Assembly (NCBI GenBank): GCA_009760855.2
Contig: WPIO01000039.1
Coordinates: 907,001 to 971,000 of the forward strand
Length of the DNA: 64,000 nt
Source of the DNA: Cristatella mucedo
Taxonomy: Eukaryota; Bryozoa; Phylactolaemata; Cristatellidae
Reading direction: 5' to 3'
In this document: positions 11,290-22,425 of the stretch, piece after piece
How the letters are laid out: each line of letters starts with the position of its first letter
How positions within the stretch are numbered: the first letter of the stretch is position 1
The notes under the pieces: generated by a model
Told to the model about the DNA's origin: nothing
What the model saw: only the letters and a program-made list of their open reading frames with translations
The model's database searches: none
Translations under genes and position numbers: made by a program

Positions 11290-12060
11290 GAAGTGTGCTA
11301 GGTTCCCAAAATATTGAAAAGAGTTATAGCTGCAGTAGGTGCGACGGGAGGTCGGAAAGGAAACCATGTCACAAAGTTAGGCTGGAGATGAGAATGGAGG
11401 GGCCTGGAGGGTCCTAAAGGTGAGTGGCATAATGTTAGATTCCAAATCCTTATCGAATATGCTGTTCGTGCAGATTTGTGAACAGATAAGTAATATGGCA
11501 TTTGCCAAGTTTACCGCAGATAGGCTGAGCCGCTGAGTTTTGCCCCATCTGTCAGCATGGTATTGCAGGGCAAAAAAACCTACAAGTGCGGAGTGACGGA
11601 ATTCTAGTCGCGATGTCACAGAAGCATGATCTAGTTTGGCATTGGCGTCATTTTCTAAGCTAGCCCAATTTTTGTTATTCGTCGTGGGGGACAGAAGACG
11701 AACTTGACTGAGGAGCTCTCGTGTTCATCTACTGAAAGGTCATTCTGGAGGAGGACAGCTAGACTTCCGGTGGAGGCTGCAGGAAATATGTTAGCAGAGC
11801 CAATTTAGAGAAGTATTAGCTCCAGCTTCTGAATATCACTTGATTAACTCCTTATTAGTAAGCTGATTTGTTCGTCTCTCAATTTAAGAAAATTCGCTGC
11901 TATCCAAGTAGTCATGGCAGCGATTTATGCTGTTGGAGAGCTGAAACAGCTGGAAGGAAGGGAGGGATCAAATCACAACGACAACTGCACGCTGTCTGAA
12001 TAAATATCAAAGCCACTGGAGCCTCCAGAAGATGGTGACACCTTGAGGGTCTAGCTGAAC
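11290..12060 (-). mobile_element. LINE-A relic (RT C-terminal half), old
   Basis: Colinear with 8400-9250 but strongly diverged. Examples are 'ggtcctaaaggtgagtggca' (against cctaaaagtgagcgaca), 'attctagtcgcgatgtcaca' (against caagacgagatgtcacg), and 'aagaaaattcgctgctatcc'. The frames at 11298-11501 and 11377-11619 are pieces of its ORF2. No 3' UTR or tail is present. Confidence 0.75.
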
Positions 12061-12081
12061 TCTATGAGAACGGTGAACAGT

Positions 12082-12276
12082 GATGGTGAACTGGGTAAGG
12101 TGGCTTCTTTTCACGACCTTGGTCCCGATGTTGTGGGTTCAAATCCTGACCTAATTTGTCATGTTCAAATCATCGATCCTTTATCGCCACTGCAAGCAGT
12201 GGTGATAGCCGTAAAGGCTCTTCTATCGCAAATACAAAAGAGGCTGTTAAATCAGCTAGTATTTAATTTTCTTTAA
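12082..12276 (+). mobile_element. SINE-1 copy
   Basis: The head contains GGTAAGGTGGCTTCTTTTCA and a B-box-like GGGTTCAAATCC. Then come the CGCCACTGCAAGCAGTGG hairpin and the 3' end GAGGCTGTTAAATCAGCTAG. About 25 bp between the B box and the hairpin are a local duplication ('tgttcaaatc' after 'ggttcaaatc'). It sits at the 5' border of the LINE-A relic. Confidence 0.85.
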
Positions 12277-12644
12277 TTTTTAGAACTAATTAGAGTAGGC
12301 AAATGCCGTAGAGCTTATTGATTTCCAAAAATAATATCTCCACCGTCAACAATCTGGCACACATATAACAGTATCAAGACGATTTTGGCAACTCCAGATT
12401 CAAGATGTATTTTGCAAACCGGCAGCGAAGAAGAGTTTTGCTATCCTCAAGCCTTTGCAAGCAATCGAGCGAATCTCATGCTGGGGCATGGTGCAATGAA
12501 ATGATCCAACTCGCTATAAATAGCTTGATCTCTCAACACCAAACTAGAATATAGTGCCAGTGACTAGTTATAGTTAATGTAGAGGCATTTTATAAATCGG
12601 ATGTTCAACGGTACATGTTGTTAAGTGACTAAGAAAAGAACGAT
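12277..12644. other. Intergenic, nothing recognised
   Basis: No repeat family or coding pattern seen. Confidence 0.4.
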
Positions 12645-12803
12645 ACTAATAATAGTACACTGGTATAGTGTCCTCAGAGAACCGAATCTCTCTCTCTAGC
12701 GTCTTTGAAAAGGCTAAAAAGAAAGCATTACCAAACTTGTCGTGGTAACATACACAAGCACTAGGCATAGCCTAAGCAGATATGTGCATAAGAATGGACA
12801 TCG
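12645..12803 (-). mobile_element. LINE-A copy, 3' part (split by nested insertion)
   Basis: It begins with 'aataatagtaca', then the terminal stem-loop region ('gaaccgaatctctctctcta'), and runs through the 3' UTR to 'gtgcataagaatggacatcg'. The homology resumes at 13164 with 'ggatacatcgcaaagaacc', so 12804-13160 is an insertion into this copy. Confidence 0.75.
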
Positions 12804-13163
12804 TGCCTTTAGCTCGTTTGCTTTGCCTGGAACTCACTCCCGACCTGCGTCACATCATCTCCTGACTCGACCAAATTAAAAAACAACGAAAAACGCATTT
12901 ATTTATCACATAGTTTAATAAGTTTCATTGACTCATCCTTTATGTTCTTATACGTGCTGATACTATGCATGCTGCCACTAACTATACTTGCTTGCTGACC
13001 CCGTGCATGTCACCCCAAACCATGTTATTCTTGTTCATTAAGCATGCTACCACAAACCACTCATTCGTGCTTCCTTGGCAGCAAATAAAAATTGGCTAGA
13101 AAGAGATTGAGCTCTCTGAGTGAACTATATAAAATGTATTATTATTAATATTATTATTATTTG
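12804..13163 (+). mobile_element. LINE-A copy nested in a LINE-A copy
   Basis: A 5'-truncated plus-strand copy. It starts in the ORF2 C-terminus ('cctggaactcactcccgacc') and runs through the whole 3' UTR and stem-loop ('gaaagagattgagctctctg') to an ATT tract at 13136-13160. A short ACATCG at 12798-12803 recurs at 13167-13172, a plausible target-site duplication. Confidence 0.8.
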
Positions 13164-13958
13164 GATACATCGCAAAGAACCATCAGATACTGTAATACAC
13201 GGTTGAATTTCAGGCTTCTTTTTAAATGCCGTCATGTCAGAGAGTATTGTGACATGCGTTGTCAGTGAGTTCCAGGCTTTGTGAGAGTAGGAACTAAGAG
13301 CAAAGTACCCAAGAGTTCTGGGGTTCATACGAAATATGGCTAAACGATTCGAGTCAAAATAGCCGGTTTGTACGATTCTTGGTCTGGTGTGGGTGTAGTT
13401 TTAATAGGTAGACTGGAGCCAGAGAATGGAGAAACCTAAAACTAAGTAAGAAAACCTTGAAGTCGATGAGCAGTTTGATTAGAAGCCAGTACTAGTCGGC
13501 GAGAAGTGGCGGAGTGGGGTGATTGCAAAGCTCACGACAGATGAGTCTAGCTTCGCAGGCTTGCACCAACTACAGGCGTCTATTTGCAGACCCGTGGAGA
13601 TTAGCAAGCAGTGAACTATAAAATTAAAGACGGGATGTCGCAAATGCATGGAACAATTTGGACGTAGTATCCTTGTCTAAGCCCGCCCGAATTTCGGCAA
13701 TGTTGCGTACCTGAAGCTCGGAAAACTTGATTGTGGAGCTGATGTTGTCGTCTAATGAAAAGTGACTTTGCAACAGGACACTTGGATAACATACAAATTA
13801 TACAGGGGCTATTGCGGCGGAGCCGATTTTGAGCTTTACTCGTTGATTTCCGAATCACACTTGGTTTGCCCATAACTACAAAGTTGGTCCTATTTCATCT
13901 TTCAGTTTAAGAAAGTTTGCTGCTATCAATGTGGGCATATCATCAATCACCATTAGCA
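13164..13958 (-). mobile_element. LINE-A copy, ORF2 part (continues 12645-12803)
   Basis: Colinear with 8300-9070. The frames at 13125-13328 (RTLGYFALSSYSHKAWNSL) and 13616-13873 (the mirror of [11 protein letters not shown]) are the expected ORF2 pieces. It is heavily mutated with several stops. The upstream end is near 13.96 kb. Confidence 0.75.
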
Positions 13959-14169
13959 ATCATTTTCCAAAACCCGTAATGCTTAGACAGTACTCACATC
14001 CAGCTATAACTCTAGTTTATGGGTATCACGTTGATACTAAGGAGTTCATTCTGGCCAACCCAAAACCTAGTACGCCCAGTACCTATTGCGACACCCGGAT
14101 TGTGCTGAGTAATGCCGTAAGTGACATCTGTCTTTCGCAATCGGAATTATACGGCTCAGGTGCAGAGGC

Positions 14170-14480
14170 ACGGTCTGAATCATCTATAACGGCTCAGAGC
14201 TGGCCGCTGGCATGCTGAAGCTTAGGCAGAGTAAAGTCGAGCCAGCTGCTCGTGCGTACGTGCGTGCGACGAAAGCAGCTGAAGGTCTTGAGCAGCTCTC
14301 TGCAGCTCGCCGCCGAAGATGGGTACCTTCGACAGCCCTGATATGCCACTGCTTAAATAAATCCAAATTTATTTCTGCGGCTGAGTTCTGCGGCTTCTTT
14401 GCCCTTTCCATGCAATGCCGTTCTAATTTCTGTAGTAGTTTCTTCTCTGGACTCGCTTTTAAAAACGGCGCCTCTTACCA
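14170..14480. other. GC-richer patch with overlapping open frames
   Basis: Open frames on both strands (14212-14496 + and 14184-14411 -) overlap in a locally GC-rich segment that holds an alternating 'cgtgcgtacgtgcgtgcg'. The plus frame starts MLKLRQSKVEPAARAYVRAT and has an Arg run. No domain is recognised, and GC richness alone can keep frames open. Confidence 0.2.
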
Positions 14481-14639
14481 CGAAATACCTATTTAGGCTG
14501 TTGATAGAGGGTGCTGCCATCCACAATCGAGTTCCGTAAGTATCCAGTTTCATTAAGCTAAACGACAATACAATGGGCTTTCTACTTGGTCGGACACCTC
14601 AAGCGTATGGCTGGCTCGAAGACTTTGCTCTTGTAACAC

Positions 14640-14802
14640 TGCCGAGCTGGTTTGGTCTAGCGGTTAAGGTGCTCGCACCGACCAAGGTCTGACTGAGGTC
14701 GTGGGCTCGAACGCCGAGGCACATGTGAAGCGCCTGAATAGAGATTAAGTTCTCTTGGGGCGCTATATAAATGCATTATATTTATATATTTATAACAGGC
14801 GA
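14640..14802 (+). mobile_element. SINE-2 copy with LINE-A tail
   Basis: The head TGGTCTAGCGGTTAAGG resembles the A-box arm of tRNA-Glu, and GTGGGCTCGAACGCC is a B-box match. After 'ggcacatgtgaagcgcc' the copy shares LINE-A's terminal stem-loop in the same orientation (agagattaagttctctt, then gcgctata) and ends in an AT-rich tail. It is the clearest SINE-2 copy and the basis for pairing SINE-2 with LINE-A. Confidence 0.85.
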
Positions 14803-14804
14803 TG

Positions 14805-15612
14805 CTGTTGTGCGGCCATCACATTGAGGTCGAAATTTAGGCGTCATCGTTGACATATGTCTAAATTTAGAAAGCTTCGTTAAGAAGATTGCATCCAAAG
14901 CTAGCCATCACGTCCAATCCCTATCTAAGATTAGGAACTGTATTCCACGGTGGCTTAAACAAGTATTAATAGTTCTCTAATATTGTCCAAGTTGGATTAT
15001 TGAAAATTCATCATGGCTGGGCTACCAGCAAGACATTAAGCCACTGCAGCTAATGATGAATATGGCTGAAAGCTAGTAAAAAAATCATTTTGAACTATTT
15101 ACCACGTGTCTATTTTGCTGAAGGAGCTTCAATAGGCTTCAGGTTGATCAACGAATACAGATACAGAGTATAGTTCATACGAGAACACACAAAGCCTGTT
15201 ATGACTTTGCTCCCTCACTCCTAGCTGAACTCCAGCAGCAGTTTGGTGCTCTTCGTGCACTCAGTTCGTGGCTGGACAATAAGTGAGGTAATCCATTCCT
15301 CTGTTAAAAAACCGTTAGTAAGAGAAGCTTTTGCTCAATAGGCCTGAGACTATGGAACTCACTTCTACAAGTCTTACGAACGACATCCACTCTCGTGCTG
15401 CTAACTACGGAACATCCTCTCCATCCTACCTGAGCTACAGATTCCATGTTACTCACTACCTCAACTGCTCTCCTGAATCAGTTATGATTCCCACTTTCTC
15501 TTTTTTTTGCATGAGATTAAGACTTTTGCCTACCAAATGCGTACCTGAAGCCGGTCATGCTGTGAGGGTGCTTTACAAAATCCCCTGCATAACACCTATA
15601 TAGTAGTAGTAT
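14805..15612 (+). mobile_element. LINE-B 5'-truncated copy
   Basis: Starts with 'tgcggccatcacattgagg', which corresponds to the RT C-terminal side in the 46-49 kb copy (IVRPSPCTRNLGVVFDS). It continues through the C-terminal domain: the frame at 15331-15603 has ANYGTSSPSYLSY and THYLNCSPES, against ADYGTSFSVVLNC and THYLNCSPNS in the 46097-46483 frame. It ends near 'tagtagtagta'. Stops and frameshifts are frequent. Confidence 0.85.
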
Positions 15613-15774
15613 TTTGGGCTTTGTAGAGTTACAGACGGAGATTCGTTAGATGCATCCCTTTACTGTCACTTTAAACTTGTTGGACAAGGTGTAAGCCATT
15701 GGTTGGAAATTAAAGTCACCGCGTCTTCTCCCACAGTTGCACAGATGGTAGTCCAGAATTTTCTACTTTGAGTG

Positions 15775-16150
15775 AAACATGATTTTTAAGGTTCTTTTCA
15801 AATGTGTATTAGCAAGGAGATGTACAGACTTACACAGTAAATAAATACATGGGTTATGAGAATTAACTGATAGGACGTTCTGTAACGTATATAAGTTTGC
15901 CTAAAGCACAGCTAGACAAATATATTTAAAGAGTAAGTATTAAGGCGCGAAACTAGATTAGGTAGTATTTCGGATGGGGCAGGGGAAAAAGAGACCTAAA
16001 ATTCAATGACAGAGTTTCAAAGTCGACTCGCTGCTTAAATGGCAGCCGGTAACAACTTGAAGCCATTTGATGATTGTAACGTTCACGGCAGACCAACCTA
16101 GCTGCCAAGTTTTTCAGTAAAGCTAGCCAGTAGCGAATACACAAGTCTTT
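15775..16150 (-). mobile_element. LINE-A relic
   Basis: 'gagacctaaaattcaatgac', 'tttcaaagtcgactcgctgc' and 'cacggcagaccaacctagct' match 8570-8700. The frame at 15953-16144 contains [14 protein letters not shown] and LPFKQRVDFETLSL, the LINE-A C-terminal motifs. Old, with internal indels. Confidence 0.8.
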
Positions 16151-16264
16151 CCACGAGCAATTAGTCAGTGGCAGCCGGTCCTATTATTAATACAGAAAAT
16201 ACAATAGTTTGTAATTGTTATCAGTGGCTTACCAATCCTCCTTTACTGTAAAACTAATATACAT

Positions 16265-16382
16265 ATTGCCTATGCAATATGTAGATGTATATATATACAT
16301 ATGCAACACACATATATATATATATTGCTTATATATATATATTGCATATATATATACATATATACATATACATATATCAATC
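16265..16382. repeat. Degenerate TA-rich microsatellite
   Basis: Runs of TA interrupted by TACA, TGCA and TTGCTTA. The open frame of alternating Tyr and Ile is an artefact. Confidence 0.85.
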
Positions 16383-16899
16383 ATTATAGATTTTATTTAA
16401 TTTGAAAAATTATGCTTACAATTCAGAATTTTACCAGGAGTGTTTATTGCTCTCGTTCATATGAAAATGACAAAGTTATACATTTTATAAATTCTGAACG
16501 TGTATTGAATAAACAAGAATTCTCTGCAAGATGGGTAGCCTCTGATTGTAGGCGCCAAAAAAATTTATAAGTCTAGCTCAATTAATAGGCCCAGTTTGCA
16601 CATTTAGGGTCAACCGTTCAATGCAAATTTCACCGAAAATTGCACCACAAATACGTAGTAAAACTCAATCATTGGGATAAGGAGCTCTACTGTTTTGAAG
16701 AGAGTAATGAGCTAGAAAGACAGGTGCGAGTCAGGAGATCGCCGAACCAGATCAACCCAAGAAAACCAGTAATCTCTGAGGTTGAATCCTAATCACTGCG
16801 GCCCGTGAGTTAACCTCGCTGAATGCAGTAATCTTAATTTTTGCAAACACTTCCGTAAAAAAATACGCTGCGAGAATGTAGTCTTTCAGAATACATTTA
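16383..16899. other. Intergenic, nothing recognised
   Basis: AT-rich, with no recognised motif. Confidence 0.4.
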
Positions 16900-17374
16900 G
16901 CGAAGCCAATTTAGGCTGACTTCCTTGGTAACCCGACAAAACAGCCAAGGTCAAATCCCCGGAAAAAATGGCCCAGTAACAAATAGCTTTCAAAAAAATT
17001 GCCGAGAAAAAATTTTCCGCATGCAAAACAGCCAGTATACAACACAGCACACGAAAAAATAGCCCCTTCAACACATTTCGATACATTTGATACTTTCGGA
17101 GTACCTACACTACGATTATAACTAATACATAATCAATACATAATAACAAAATAAATAATAAATTGAATTCGTAAAAACTCTTTTTCTGTGAACAAATTTA
17201 GTAAGATTTGATTAAAAGTTTAAAAATAAAATGAGACCAATATATTTTGATATCATTTGCATTGTAATTTGAATTGTCAGACCATGTGCGATTCCAAGAA
17301 GGTAATCCAGACACTGAATGTCATAATAGGTTGGAGCAAAAGTTTGGAAACGCAAATTGAGTTGCAAGTACTTT

Positions 17375-18840
17375 ACCTTCAATGCTTCTGGTTGTCGGTT
17401 CCCACTTGGATATGTGTGGTATCGATATATAATCTGTTCTGCTCATTAAAAAAATATCCACTGAGTTTGAGTACACATAGGTGATGGCAATTGATGGTCT
17501 GTTGCAAGTCATGGTGTTATGCTTCTACGGAGTTGTTAATGCAATGCTGATTATAAGGGACTCGATCAAAAATATGCAAAAAACGAATGCCGAATAGAGG
17601 TGCTGCGGCTTGGTTGCGTCTGTGTCGATCAATGTAGTTGTCTTCCCAGTAGTCCGGTATAGTATCCAGTTAATCCGGGTAATTTTTGACTTGCATTTCG
17701 AAAGCATCAGTGCCCTCAATACTTAGAAAGAAACTCAGAGATAGTAACATCTGGATGTGGAGATGAATACTTTTGTTGTCATGGTACTCCTTGATCAGAT
17801 TAGAATCTTGAACTTTCTTTCATAGACACCGTCCTAAATAAAAGAGCCATCTGACGAGCTGTGCTGGAAAAAATAAATGAATAACGGCACTATAGCTTTC
17901 TTTCTAAAATCTGCCATTATACTTTATTTATTCAAGCTTGGCTTCAAATAGAAAAGCTCCACAAAACACGAATATACGTCGCCTCACGTTTATCTTGTAG
18001 AATATCCCATATCAAAGGAGCTGCAGATCTGTCTACCAATAAATACTCAGTAAAAGAAATGATGGGCGATTTTAAATATACCAAATATTGAAAAATAATG
18101 GTGCAGTTCCAGAATGTCAAGATTTTTATAGATTCTGAACAATAGATATCTTAATACCAGCTGATTAAATAGCCTCTTTTGTATAGCGACAGAAGAGCCT
18201 TGACGGTTATCATTACCGTTGGCAGTGGTAATAAAGGATTGCCTACCTCAAGAATCAAACCTACGACCTCGGGACTGAGGTCATGAAAAGAAACCACCTT
18301 ACCTAGCATGCCGTCAAGGCTCACAAAATAACATTAGAATGTGATTGGCATTATCTTCTCCAGAGACCTAAAAAGGAAAGAAATTAGTTTTTATCAATGA
18401 ATTTTGTAGAACTCCACGTATGACGATGTCTGCAACTTTTGTTGGATTCACGATCGGTTATTGGGTTCATTTTAGCGTTCGTTCAATCCTTCGCTGTGGT
18501 GCTGCATATGCTGGAAGGTAGCTTGCAGCCGCCAGTGATATTCCATCTGTACGGCGTTGAACTATTTCCCATGGCTTCTCTACACAAGTTGCAGCTCTTC
18601 TTCGGATGTCGTCAACCGATTTAACTGAGACCCTATTTGCCAGATCCGGTGGATGAGAACATTTTTTAAGCAACGTCGCCACAATGTCAATCACCTTAAT
18701 ACGACCTCGACAAATGGACGCAAAGCATCTCCAGGACTTTCTTCTATCGACATAATTTTTTTTGCTTTCCGATACCAAAGCCCTTTGTTTCATAAAAACT
18801 CTTTTCCTTTGTGCTATTCCATCTTCTATATATTGACTGA
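17375..18840 (-). pseudogene. FLYWCH-MULE transposase pseudogene
   Basis: On the minus strand the domains appear in family order. The FLYWCH zinc finger is KKNYVDRRKSWRCF, CRGRIKV and SHPPD (about 18760-18640). Next comes the linker with VDDIRRRAAT and EKPWEIVQ. The MULE N-terminal block follows: NPTKVADIVIRGVLQ and SGEDNANHILMLF (18450-18330). After the SINE-1 come HHYFSIFGIFKIAHHFF, APLIWDILQDKREATYIRVL (to 17965) and IMADFRKKAIVPLF. The best-preserved part reads NLIKEYHDNKSIHLHIQMLL, VKNYPD, PDYWEDNYIDRHRRNQ, FDRVPYNQHCINNSVEA and HHDLQQTINCHH (17805-17500). These match the MULE C-terminal pattern (YFEDTYIGR, then NNxVEGWH). It needs several frame changes and contains multiple stops. The first catalytic Asp (WFxDGTFK pattern) is replaced, reading YFSIFGIFK. 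Confidence 0.82.
18157..18324 (-). mobile_element. SINE-1 copy inside the MULE transposase
   Basis: A full copy: GTGAGCC head at 18324, A-box-like TAGGTAAGGTGG, B-box-like GTAGGTTTGATTC, the central hairpin (TTATTACC pairing with GGTAATGATAA) and the end TTAAATCAGCTG at 18157. It splits the transposase between HILMLF and the following strand block. Confidence 0.88.
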
Positions 18841-19245
18841 TCGATGCTTAGAAGCAGTAATAATTTGCGAACAGGAGAGATGAAAATAAGTTGGCTGAAA
18901 ACGGAAACAAAAATAAGTTTAAAAATGAAATATATCAATTAGTTTGATTAGCAAAATAATCTTGAATTATTTGTAATCGTATTGATTCAAATTGTTCAAA
19001 TGTTTTTCTCTTTCTAACATGTTTAATAAAACGTAGTTTGAAAATTGTTTTTGACATTACCGTAGTGGAATACGCTCCGTTGTTATAGCTAACTGAGATA
19101 CAATTGATTAGCAAAAGTATTTTCTATTACCTCTAGGAGTTTTTATTGGAGTCATTCTGTCTATATTCATCACATTGGGCCATTTTGTCAGGGCTACTTT
19201 GTCGGGGCTATTTTTCAGTGGTTATAATAACATATAACATAGTAT

Positions 19246-19410
19246 TAGCTGATTCAATAACCTCGTTTTCATGGCGACAAAAGAGACTTAATTAAAGGCT
19301 ATCACCACAGCTTGCAGTTGGAAGTAAAGGATCGCCCAAAGCAAGATTTGAATCCATGATCTCGGTCGTGGTGAGCGAGCATCTTACCTCCTGGGCAGTC
19401 ACGGCCCTAA
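19246..19410 (-). mobile_element. SINE-1 copy
   Basis: The 3' end 'tattagctgattcaataacc' is at the left and the tRNA-like head 'catcttacctcctgg' at the right. 'gcttgcagttggaagtaaag' is the central hairpin region. It lies immediately outside the right end of the MULE element. Confidence 0.8.
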
Positions 19411-20167
19411 ACTATCGCTGGCTGCGTTGTTGGGGTGCTGACTTTCTTTGTAAGACAGTTGCTGGAGGTAATATTTATAGAGTCTAATCTTAAGAAGAGA
19501 TCGTGCCGGGTTGCAAACAATAGGGTAGCTGCAGATGCTTCTTCTTTAAAGGATTTTTAGCAAATCACTGGCTATGGTACTCACTATTAATGGCTCAGAA
19601 AGGGATAATTTAGCTCAATTCCGATACCTGTAAATCAACGAGATGGTGCTAGCATGATAGTGCATAGTGCTATGATGAGACATGACTACAACAGAGTCAC
19701 CAGCGTCTTTTGCTCAAACTAATTTAATATTAATATGTTTGACTTATTAACATAAATATACTTGTCAACAATTATCAGCTGTGTGTTTGAACTTTATTTT
19801 CGTATTTTAAGTCTTCTCTATACAATTTAAACTAGCTACAATCGTTGAAGTAGTACAGTGATAGATAGGGTTAGCCAGTAATTTATCTCTTCCTTTCTTT
19901 GTGGGTCTTTGTGCATTTAAGATGAATAGATTGCCGCCATACTGCGGTTCCAGATTAAATTCTCACACACACGTGTTGGCGAAACGGTTGAGGAAAACGT
20001 TTGAATATATACTGACAAGTGGTAGTTCTAATGCACCATTACAGACACGCATATTCATTGACCTACACAATTTTCTTGCAACTTAAGTTCAAGCTCAAAG
20101 CTTCCCTGTGATTCATGCGACAATAGAAATTCTGGCCGCAGCAAATGAAGTAATTAATTAACTGGCA
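19411..20167. other. Intergenic, nothing recognised
   Basis: No repeat-family match. The short frame at 19901-20086 has no recognisable motif. Confidence 0.4.
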
Positions 20168-20335
20168 GCTGATTCATCTGTTTCATTTACTTTGCTGGCA
20201 TTCGAGTATTGGCGACACGACTATAAAACAGCTTGCAGTAGTCAACTGAATTTTGACTGCTGCAGGGCAGGCACCCAGAAGCACGGTGCGAACATATGGA
20301 CCCTGAACTGAGACCCGGAGGCTTATCTTAGCCCC
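20168..20335 (-). mobile_element. SINE-1 copy, degenerate
   Basis: 'cagctgattcatctg' (3' end), 'aaaacagcttgcagtagtca' (central hairpin) and 'cctgaactgagacccggagg' (the inverted repeat before the B box) appear in family order with many substitutions. Confidence 0.6.
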
Positions 20336-22089
20336 TTTATCTTAATAAGCGCAAGGTTCAACATCGCTATCAATCTATAAATGGTTCTTGCAATGTACAA
20401 AAGTACCGATACGGTTGCAGGGCATCTTGAGATTCGGTGCCGCTAGGTTCAGGTAGATTTATTTTGCCGCAATTAATTTTTGAAAGGCCCTTGCTGCTAA
20501 TTACAGTCACGGATTTCAACTTCTGTTAAAAATTTTCAAATAAGGAAACAAATTATGTTCAGTTGCGCACCTTTATTGACTTTATTGAAATTTTTTCTCT
20601 CCAGAGAGTGTTAGGTACGAATTATATTTTTCCAGTAATGCAAGTCTTATTAGTAGGGCATATGAGGTATACATATCTCTCGTGTCACAGGTTGGTAGAC
20701 AATACTGTAGATGTATTTTATTCTCAGTAATTGAAGTAAATAAATCAATTCGTGTATTTAATCTAACCGATGCTTTAAAAAGAGTAGAGCAAACTTTCAG
20801 ATAAATGCACAAGGCAGGGGATCTCCACGAATCAGTCTCTAACTGGTCCCTCTATTTAAAAAAAGGCAAACGGTTAGACTTTCGTTATTTGATATTATTT
20901 AGGAGCTTTGCTAAAATAATTATCATCAAATATGTAGGCATTGACTCACTCACCCGAACACAATGTGAGTCATTTCCCCTAGACCAAACCATTACCTGAC
21001 CTATGCGAGCAGATCTAGTGCCTCGAAGGCACAGCTAAAGAAAATTGTACACGGCGCTTGCTGGTGGCAGATATGAATAGAATTAACCAAGCATACTAGC
21101 AATACGTCTTGACGATTCCACCGAGGCCAGTTTTAACCTGTGCACTTCTGACCTTATGCTCCCCAGGCCCTTAAGTATTTGACCAGTCAATTTAAGCACT
21201 AAAGAACGACCGTCTGCTTGGATCAGCATTCTGCAGTTATATAATCACCATTCGAACGATCTTAGCTTATGGAGCATCAAAGCACATGACTAAGACATCA
21301 GTAGTTTGTTATGCTTGTGCTACGAAAATTGCACCATTGACCTCGGTGGTACTCACAATACTGATTCAGGCCAAGTAAAGGCCTTTATTTTACTGGCTCT
21401 GTTAATAATCTAGTCGCCGTCGGCAGGTTCAAATGCCTCAGGAATCTTTAAACTTTAGTTTCACTACCTCTTCTTCAGACTATAAGATAAACTCGAGCCA
21501 AGTTTTCTACATTTAACTGCTGCATTATTGATGCAGTTCCTTCATATGCCTCACTGTAGGTCCTCCCAGCAGCAAGATATGATTGAGCGAAGCTGCCTAG
21601 TGTCAGATTCTCTGACGGCCACGTCACTAAGGAATGTACTGGTGGGCAGCAGAAAAGAGAGCACATTTATTCCCAGCCAAGTCTCGCGTGGTACACGCAT
21701 CCTCAGTCAAGTCTCATAAGGTACCAAATCTGAGCTCAGCTAGAGCATGAGTCGTGCCCACTGCATACATGAGCCATTCTCTGCCAGTGCTAGCGATTGC
21801 GACTGACCGCAGTCCACGTAGATATCGACTAGCCGATCGAGTCACAAGTCACGCCAGCCTCGTGCTCAGCTCAACAGTATAACAACTACGAATGACTATG
21901 TGATTGCCAGTGACTGGTGGTTCTAGAAGCTTCTCCAGGCTTCTGCTGGGTCTCCTCCCCTGTGCATACCATCTGCCCTTGATTCCATCTCCTCTTCCGT
22001 ATCCCACTACTGTGGCGAATATTAAATTACAGAAAAGGAAAATGTAGTGTTTTAAACACCAAATCGTGTGCCAATAATCTGGTAAATTC
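20336..22089. other. Intergenic, nothing recognised
   Basis: AT-rich to 21.0 kb, then more balanced composition. No family repeat or coding pattern that I can support. Confidence 0.4.
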
Positions 22090-22362
22090 TGGGCTTCTAT
22101 AAATCTAATCAGGAGTACCCATTGAAGTACACGGATTACCCATAGAAGAAGTACACGGACTACCTCTTGGAGTACACGGAGTACCCTGTAGAGTACATGG
22201 ATTACCATAGGAGTACATGGATTACACGGAGCACTTCTCGGAGTACATGGAGTACCGAAATGAGTACACGTAGTACCAGTCAGAGTACACGGACTACCCA
22301 CAGGAGTACACTGAGTACCAATTGGAGTACACAAAGCACCCATTCGAGTACACGGATTTATA

Positions 22363-22425
22363 ACGATAGAATAATAGTACATGTATTTAGCGCCCTCAGA
22401 GAACTGAATCTCTCTCTTTCTCGAA
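22363..22425 (-). mobile_element. LINE-A 3' end (about 60 bp) in the minisatellite
   Basis: 'gaataatagtacatgtattt' and 'agcgccctcagagaactgaa' are the LINE-A tail and terminal stem-loop. The match ends after 'tctctctctttctcg' and minisatellite units resume. Both LINE-A and the minisatellite contain AGTACA at the junction. Confidence 0.7.

Larger units (their letters stand above)
16900..19240 (-). mobile_element. MULE-type DNA transposon relic with FLYWCH transposase
   Basis: The core is a degenerate minus-strand transposase (17375-18840, described separately). Subterminal motifs of the type GACAAAATGGCCC flank it in inverted orientation. On the left they lie at about 16941-17065 (cccgacaaaacagcc, aaaaaatggcccagtaac, cgaaaaaatagcccc). 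On the right, at about 19178-19235, the plus strand reads gggccattttgtcagggct and gtcggggctatttttc. MULEs characteristically have long terminal inverted repeats and 9-bp target duplications. I could not fix exact termini or the duplication. A SINE-1 is inserted inside at 18157-18324 and another lies just outside at 19246. Confidence 0.6.
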
